Source of the DNA: Thermoleophilia bacterium
Lineage (GTDB): Bacteria; Actinomycetota; Thermoleophilia; Gaiellales; Gaiellaceae
Length of the DNA: 64,000 nt
NCBI GenBank assembly: GCA_025929895.1
Contig: JAICPI010000003.1
Span: forward strand, 1 to 64,000
Reading direction: 5' to 3'
Shown here: positions 60,752 to 64,000 of the stretch, piece by piece
Numbering within the stretch: position 1 is the first letter of the stretch
Layout: the number at the start of each line of letters is the position of its first letter
Program-made: the position numbers and the translations under genes
The notes under the pieces: generated by a model
Told to the model about the DNA's origin: nothing
The model's database searches: none
Seen by the model: only the letters and a program-made list of their open reading frames with translations

Positions 60752-61587
60752 AGCCTGAACTCGCCCCGCGCGACCACGACCGCCGAGCCGCCGACCTCGA
60801 CGCGCTCGACCGTCTCACCGGATCCGTCGGCCTGCGCGTAGAGCGTCGACGGCCGACCGATCTCGACGCCCTGCGAGATCACGATCTCGTCGCCCCACGC
60901 GATGCGCCCGTGCCGCGCGAGGTGGACGGCGAGCGGCCCCGCCGCCGAGCCGGTCGCCGGGTCCTCCGGCACGCCTCCGCCCGGAGCGAACATCCTCGTC
61001 TTCCAGCGCGAGCCCGAGCCGGCGAAGCAATTGAACCCGATCGTCGGCCCGAAGCGCGCGAGCGCTGCGGCGTCCGGCGCGAGCCGGGCGACGTCGTCCT
61101 CGCCAGCGAGCGCGACGTAGACGTGCCGCATCCCGTTGTCGTACAGCTCGACCGGGAGCTCGGACCGCTCGACGCCGAGCGCCGCGAGCACGGGCCCATC
61201 CTCGAACGGCTCGATCCGCGGCCGCGGCTGCTCCATCCGGCCGAAGACGACCTTCGCGCCCTCCCGCTCGAGCCGTACCGGGACGACGCCCGCCTGCGTC
61301 TCGAGCGCGATCGTGTCCAGCTGGAGCGGCTGGCCGAGCACGAACGCCGACCCGAGCGTCGGATGCCCCGCGAAGGGCAGCTCGGCGCGGGGCGTGAAGA
61401 TCCGGATGCGCGCGTGCGCGGCCTCGGACGGATAGACGAACACGGTCTCGCTGAAGCCGATCTCGAGCGCGAGCTGCTGGAGCAACTCCTCGGGGAGCTC
61501 TCGCGCGTCGGTGAAGACGGCGAGCTGGTTGCCGGTCAGGGCGACGTCCGTGAAGACGTCGACCACGACGTAGCGAAAGACGGCCAT
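60748..61587 (-). CDS. PhzF-family isomerase-like protein
   Basis: A 279-residue protein of the diaminopimelate-epimerase fold: FRYVVVDVFTDVALTGNQLA at the start, the active-site Glu in EIGFSETVFVYP, RIRIFTPRAELPFAGHPTLG, and GVPEDPATGSAAGPLAVHL near the end. Family members isomerise small acids; few are characterised outside phenazine synthesis, and no phz genes are present here. ATG 61587 lies inside one arm of a perfect 16-bp inverted repeat, 6 bases from a minus-strand TAGAGT at its centre. Confidence 0.9.
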   Translation of the reverse strand: MAVFRYVVVDVFTDVALTGNQLAVFTDARELPEELLQQLALEIGFSETVFVYPSEAAHARIRIFTPRAELPFAGHPTLGSAFVLGQPLQLDTIALETQAGVVPVRLEREGAKVVFGRMEQPRPRIEPFEDGPVLAALGVERSELPVELYDNGMRHVYVALAGEDDVARLAPDAAALARFGPTIGFNCFAGSGSRWKTRMFAPGGGVPEDPATGSAAGPLAVHLARHGRIAWGDEIVISQGVEIGRPSTLYAQADGSGETVERVEVGGSAVVVARGEFRL

Positions 61588-61614
61588 CCGCCGACTCTAG
61601 TCGGCGGATGGCCG
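61581..61614. repeat. Perfect 16-bp inverted repeat covering the PhzF start
   Basis: CGGCCATCCGCCGACT, CT, then AGTCGGCGGATGGCCG. It begins 8 bases after the M14 peptidase stop and includes the PhzF ATG and its -10 TAGAGT (61594-61599, minus). It probably terminates the peptidase transcript and blocks read-through translation of PhzF. Confidence 0.7.
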
Positions 61615-61622
61615 GTCGACTC

Positions 61623-63707
61623 TCAGCGGAAGCGCTTCTGACACTCGCCGAGGTCGACGCGCTGCGTGCGTCCTCGGTCGACGGTCACCTGGGCCGTCTG
61701 GAGCACCGTCCCGTCCGGCCGCTCGCACGTGAGCGTGTAGCTCTCGACGATGTTGCCACCGAAGACGTCCTCGCCGACGAGCGCGTAGACGCCGACGGTC
61801 GTCGTGAACGTCGTCGTCACGGAGGCGTAGTTGACGACCCGGAGGACGTAGTTCCCCGGCTCGGGCAGCTCGACCAGCGCCTCTTCCTTCTCGGCGACGA
61901 AGTTCCCGGAGCTCCCGACCTCGACGAGCGAGCCGTCGGGGTTGACGGAGTAGACGACGAGGTCGAGGTCGTCGGGCGTCGGCCAGTCGAGGTTGACCCT
62001 GATCGCGCCGACGTCGCTCTCGGTGAGCGTGAAGGGCACGTCGACGTGGTCGCCGGGCGCCCAGACCACGGCGCTCTTCGTCGTCGTCTCCTCGCGCGAA
62101 GGCTCCTGGGCGAGCAGCCGCACGCGGTGCTCCATCACCTCGGGCCGTGTGGACGGATTGATGTGCCAGGCGTACTTGTTGCCCTTGCCGACCACCAGTG
62201 TCGACTCGAGCCGGTCCTGGATCCCCGGCCCCGTCGTCGTCGCGGTCGTGAACTCCTTCGTCAACCGCAGAACCGCGCCCGTCGGCGCGCGGCCGGAGAG
62301 CACCGAGTGGTGCGCGGTGTCGACGGCGTTCTCGAGCGCGAGCAGGTACGCCTCGCGGTTGCCCTTGCCGGTGTAGATCCCGGCGCCCAGGTACTCGTCC
62401 ACGACCTCGGGGAAGGGCGGGTGGAACTCGTTGGGCCCGATCTCGAACGTGTAGCCGTAGCCGCCGGTCGCGTTGTACGACCAGTCCTCGGTCGTCCCGG
62501 TCGTGTCGTACAGCTGCCAACCGTGGATGTTGCGGTAGCCGTTCTGCGCGGCCATCCGCGCGCCGAGCTCCTTCATCGCGGCCTCGTCGACGGTCTCGCC
62601 TGCGGAACGAATTCCCGGCGGGCGCAGGACGAGGTTGCTGAAGGTGTGGTTCGTGACGAGCGTCGTCACCTGTCGCGTCGAGATCAGCTCGCGCACGGCC
62701 TGCGTCTCGGGCTCCGAGAACGGCGCGGCGCCGCGGTACGTCGGGTCGGCGAAGAGCGACGAGGCGCCCGGGCCGCCCCAGAGGCCGCCGTAGTTGCGGT
62801 TGAGGTCGATGCCGATCCCGAAGCCGCCCGGGCTCGTCGGCTCGCAGGCTCCGGGCGGTGTCGACGCGACGCCGTCGGCGACGCGGCAGTTCTTCCGCTT
62901 GTACGCGTTGCCCGGGTTGCCGAGGATCGTGACCTGGCCGCCGTCGTCGACCTCGCGGATGTCGACCAGGTCGCCCCACTTGCGCGACTGGTCGAAACCG
63001 TCCGGGTTGACGATGGGAACGGCGATCACACGCGCGTTCGCGAGCAAGTCCCTGATCCGGGCGTTGCCCGACGTGTAGCCGTTGACCAGGTCGATCGCGA
63101 ACTCGATCGTGTGCTCACCCGAAGGCCACTCGCGCGCGTGGTGCACGCCCATGATCAGGAACGTGGGCTTGCCGTCGGTCGTCGACGCCACCGACTCGCT
63201 GATCTCAACGCCGAGGATGCCGCGTCCCTCGAGCGACGTGCGGCTCAACGTGACGAGCTTCACGAGCGACGGGTTGCGATTCGCGAGACCACGAAGGTCG
63301 GACTCGTAGTCCGCGAGCGTGCGGTAGGTGTCGCGACCCGACGGGAGCGGCGAGACCATCGTCGCCGATGCGTAGGCGGCGCTGAGCTCGTTGTTTCGCA
63401 GCTGGCGCAGGGCCAGATCCGGGATCGTCACCGTCCACGTGAAGCCCGCCGAGGCGAGTCTCGTCGCGTCGGCGGCGGAGTGCAGCACGACCTCGACGTA
63501 CGCCGGGCCGCCGTGCTCCGTCAGGTCGAGGCCGAGGTTCGTGAGCCGGTCGCGGTCGGCCTGCGCGGGAACGTTCACCCGCACGAGCTGCACCGGGAAC
63601 GGGTCCGAGTCGGCGGCAGTTGCGGCGGGCGTCAGCATCGTGAGCATGGAGATGGCCGCGAACGCGGACAGCAGCGCGCGCGGCGATCGGCGGGATCCGG
63701 AAAGCAT
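61623..63707 (-). CDS. Secreted M14 zinc carboxypeptidase with C-terminal beta domain
   Basis: A 694-residue exocellular peptidase. The signal peptide ends TPAATA (about residue 31). A pro-region follows (about 40-115), then the M14 domain with the zinc ligands His190 and Glu193 (MGVHHAREWPSGEHT), IVNPDGFDQSRKW, the Arg/Asn site DLNRNYGGLWGG, the third zinc His in TNHTFSNLVL and the catalytic Glu in YGYTFEIGPNEFHP. About 190 C-terminal residues form a PPC-like beta domain (DLDLVVYSVNPDGSLVEVG). AGGAGG lies 7 bases before ATG 63707. It probably releases C-terminal amino acids outside the cell. Confidence 0.92.
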   Translation of the reverse strand: MLSGSRRSPRALLSAFAAISMLTMLTPAATAADSDPFPVQLVRVNVPAQADRDRLTNLGLDLTEHGGPAYVEVVLHSAADATRLASAGFTWTVTIPDLALRQLRNNELSAAYASATMVSPLPSGRDTYRTLADYESDLRGLANRNPSLVKLVTLSRTSLEGRGILGVEISESVASTTDGKPTFLIMGVHHAREWPSGEHTIEFAIDLVNGYTSGNARIRDLLANARVIAVPIVNPDGFDQSRKWGDLVDIREVDDGGQVTILGNPGNAYKRKNCRVADGVASTPPGACEPTSPGGFGIGIDLNRNYGGLWGGPGASSLFADPTYRGAAPFSEPETQAVRELISTRQVTTLVTNHTFSNLVLRPPGIRSAGETVDEAAMKELGARMAAQNGYRNIHGWQLYDTTGTTEDWSYNATGGYGYTFEIGPNEFHPPFPEVVDEYLGAGIYTGKGNREAYLLALENAVDTAHHSVLSGRAPTGAVLRLTKEFTTATTTGPGIQDRLESTLVVGKGNKYAWHINPSTRPEVMEHRVRLLAQEPSREETTTKSAVVWAPGDHVDVPFTLTESDVGAIRVNLDWPTPDDLDLVVYSVNPDGSLVEVGSSGNFVAEKEEALVELPEPGNYVLRVVNYASVTTTFTTTVGVYALVGEDVFGGNIVESYTLTCERPDGTVLQTAQVTVDRGRTQRVDLGECQKRFR

Positions 63708-63785
63708 GTGTGTTCCTCCTGGGCGTGGAAGCGGGCTCGTCCGGAGCCCGACGCCGAGGCATCCCCGCCCTCACGCGGAACGAAT

Positions 63786-63803
63786 CGACTGACGAGTCAG
63801 TCG
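63786..63803. promoter_or_regulatory. Operator-like palindrome CGACTGAC-GA-GTCAGTCG
   Basis: Perfect 8-bp arms with a 2-base centre, 79 bases upstream of the M14 peptidase ATG and just after the tdk stop. The ACTGAC/GTCAGT core is typical of TetR-family operators; no TetR gene is in view. Confidence 0.55.
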
Positions 63804-63805
63804 GT

Positions 63806-64000
63806 CTAGACGGCGGCGGCGTCGAGCGAGAGCGCTGCGCCTGCGCGGTAGCAGTCGCCGCAGCGCGCCTCGTACGAGTCGAGCGCGCCGATCTGGATCG
63901 TCGCGCCGTCGAACGGCGCGGGGGCGCCGTCGACGAGCCGCTGCGTCCGGGTCGCGGCCCCGCCGCAGCGGTGGCAGACGGCCTGGAGCTTGTCGACGAA
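63806..64000 (-). CDS. tdk: Thymidine kinase, C-terminal part (cut by the window edge)
   Basis: The last 64 residues of a type II thymidine kinase, which phosphorylates thymidine with ATP. The zinc-binding domain is visible: [19 protein letters not shown] with the first CXXC pair and TQR, then [19 protein letters not shown] with the second CXXC pair and the Tyr that contacts the base. The frame is open to base 64000. The protein ends in an Ala-rich tail DAAAV. An operator-like palindrome follows the stop. Confidence 0.88.
   Translation of the reverse strand, partial: FVDKLQAVCHRCGGAATRTQRLVDGAPAPFDGATIQIGALDSYEARCGDCYRAGAALSLDAAAV

Overview
The window is a high-GC (about 70 percent by eye), densely coded bacterial chromosome segment with very short intergenic gaps. 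The gene set points to an actinobacterium, most likely from a deep lineage such as Thermoleophilia (Gaiellales or Solirubrobacterales relatives). It includes a SigR-type ECF sigma factor with a zinc-binding anti-sigma factor, an F420-dependent LLM enzyme, a LytR_C protein, an actinobacterial-style CtaA, archaeal-type phosphoglycerate mutase and NMN adenylyltransferase, and SelD. The placement is inferred from gene content only. I see no rRNA, tRNA, CRISPR array, transposase or prophage.

Layout. 1-9.3 kb: the end of proC, pgl, a superfamily 2 helicase, then a leftward run PAC2 / ctaA / apgM / NMN adenylyltransferase / selD. 9.3-15.2 kb: an SDR, a methyltransferase, a rhodanese and a UbiB-type kinase, then an XRE-TPR regulator followed by a 33-residue exported-peptide ORF. 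A non-coding interval upstream of the regulator carries a good promoter, a structured RNA candidate and a terminator. 15.2-24.7 kb: acyl-CoA metabolism (AMP ligase, SRPBCC protein, SDR, hotdog protein), nadE, a uracil glycosylase-Nudix fusion, a saccharopine-dehydrogenase-like protein, clpS and a SufS-like enzyme. 24.8-34.3 kb: a membrane-anchored quinohaemoprotein dehydrogenase, a SIS protein, a thioesterase, an M16 peptidase, acsA and an M24 peptidase. 34.4-45.3 kb: two paralogous secreted Ig-like proteins, an MFS carrier, and an amidohydrolase with a three-subunit molybdenum hydroxylase, then a lytic transglycosylase, a cyclophilin, a MocA-like cytidylyltransferase and an HTH-LytR_C protein. 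45.3-55.6 kb: the SigR/anti-sigma/HMA operon, a glutamate-cysteine ligase-like enzyme, HtrA, an NYN protein, an F420 enzyme, acnA, a molybdate transporter and a ZIP transporter. 55.6-64 kb: a TPP riboswitch with a CytX-type permease, a multicopper oxidase / ZIP permease / DtxR divergon, a PfkB kinase, PhzF, a secreted M14 carboxypeptidase and the 3' end of tdk.

Genes that may work together. The molybdenum hydroxylase, the MocA-like enzyme and the molybdate transporter form a molybdenum theme. The DtxR-type regulator, the multicopper oxidase and two ZIP permeases form a metal-homeostasis theme. SigR and its anti-sigma factor form a thiol-stress module. The XRE-TPR regulator with its peptide ORF looks like a peptide-sensing (RRNPP-like) cassette.

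Expression signals are unusual and consistent. About twenty genes have a TANNNT-like -10 hexamer six or seven bases before the start codon, the arrangement expected for leaderless mRNAs. Several of these hexamers overlap the TAG stop of the gene before. In four divergent pairs, one short AT-rich core seems to serve both directions. Two genes have ATC, not ATG/GTG/TTG, exactly at the leaderless start position.
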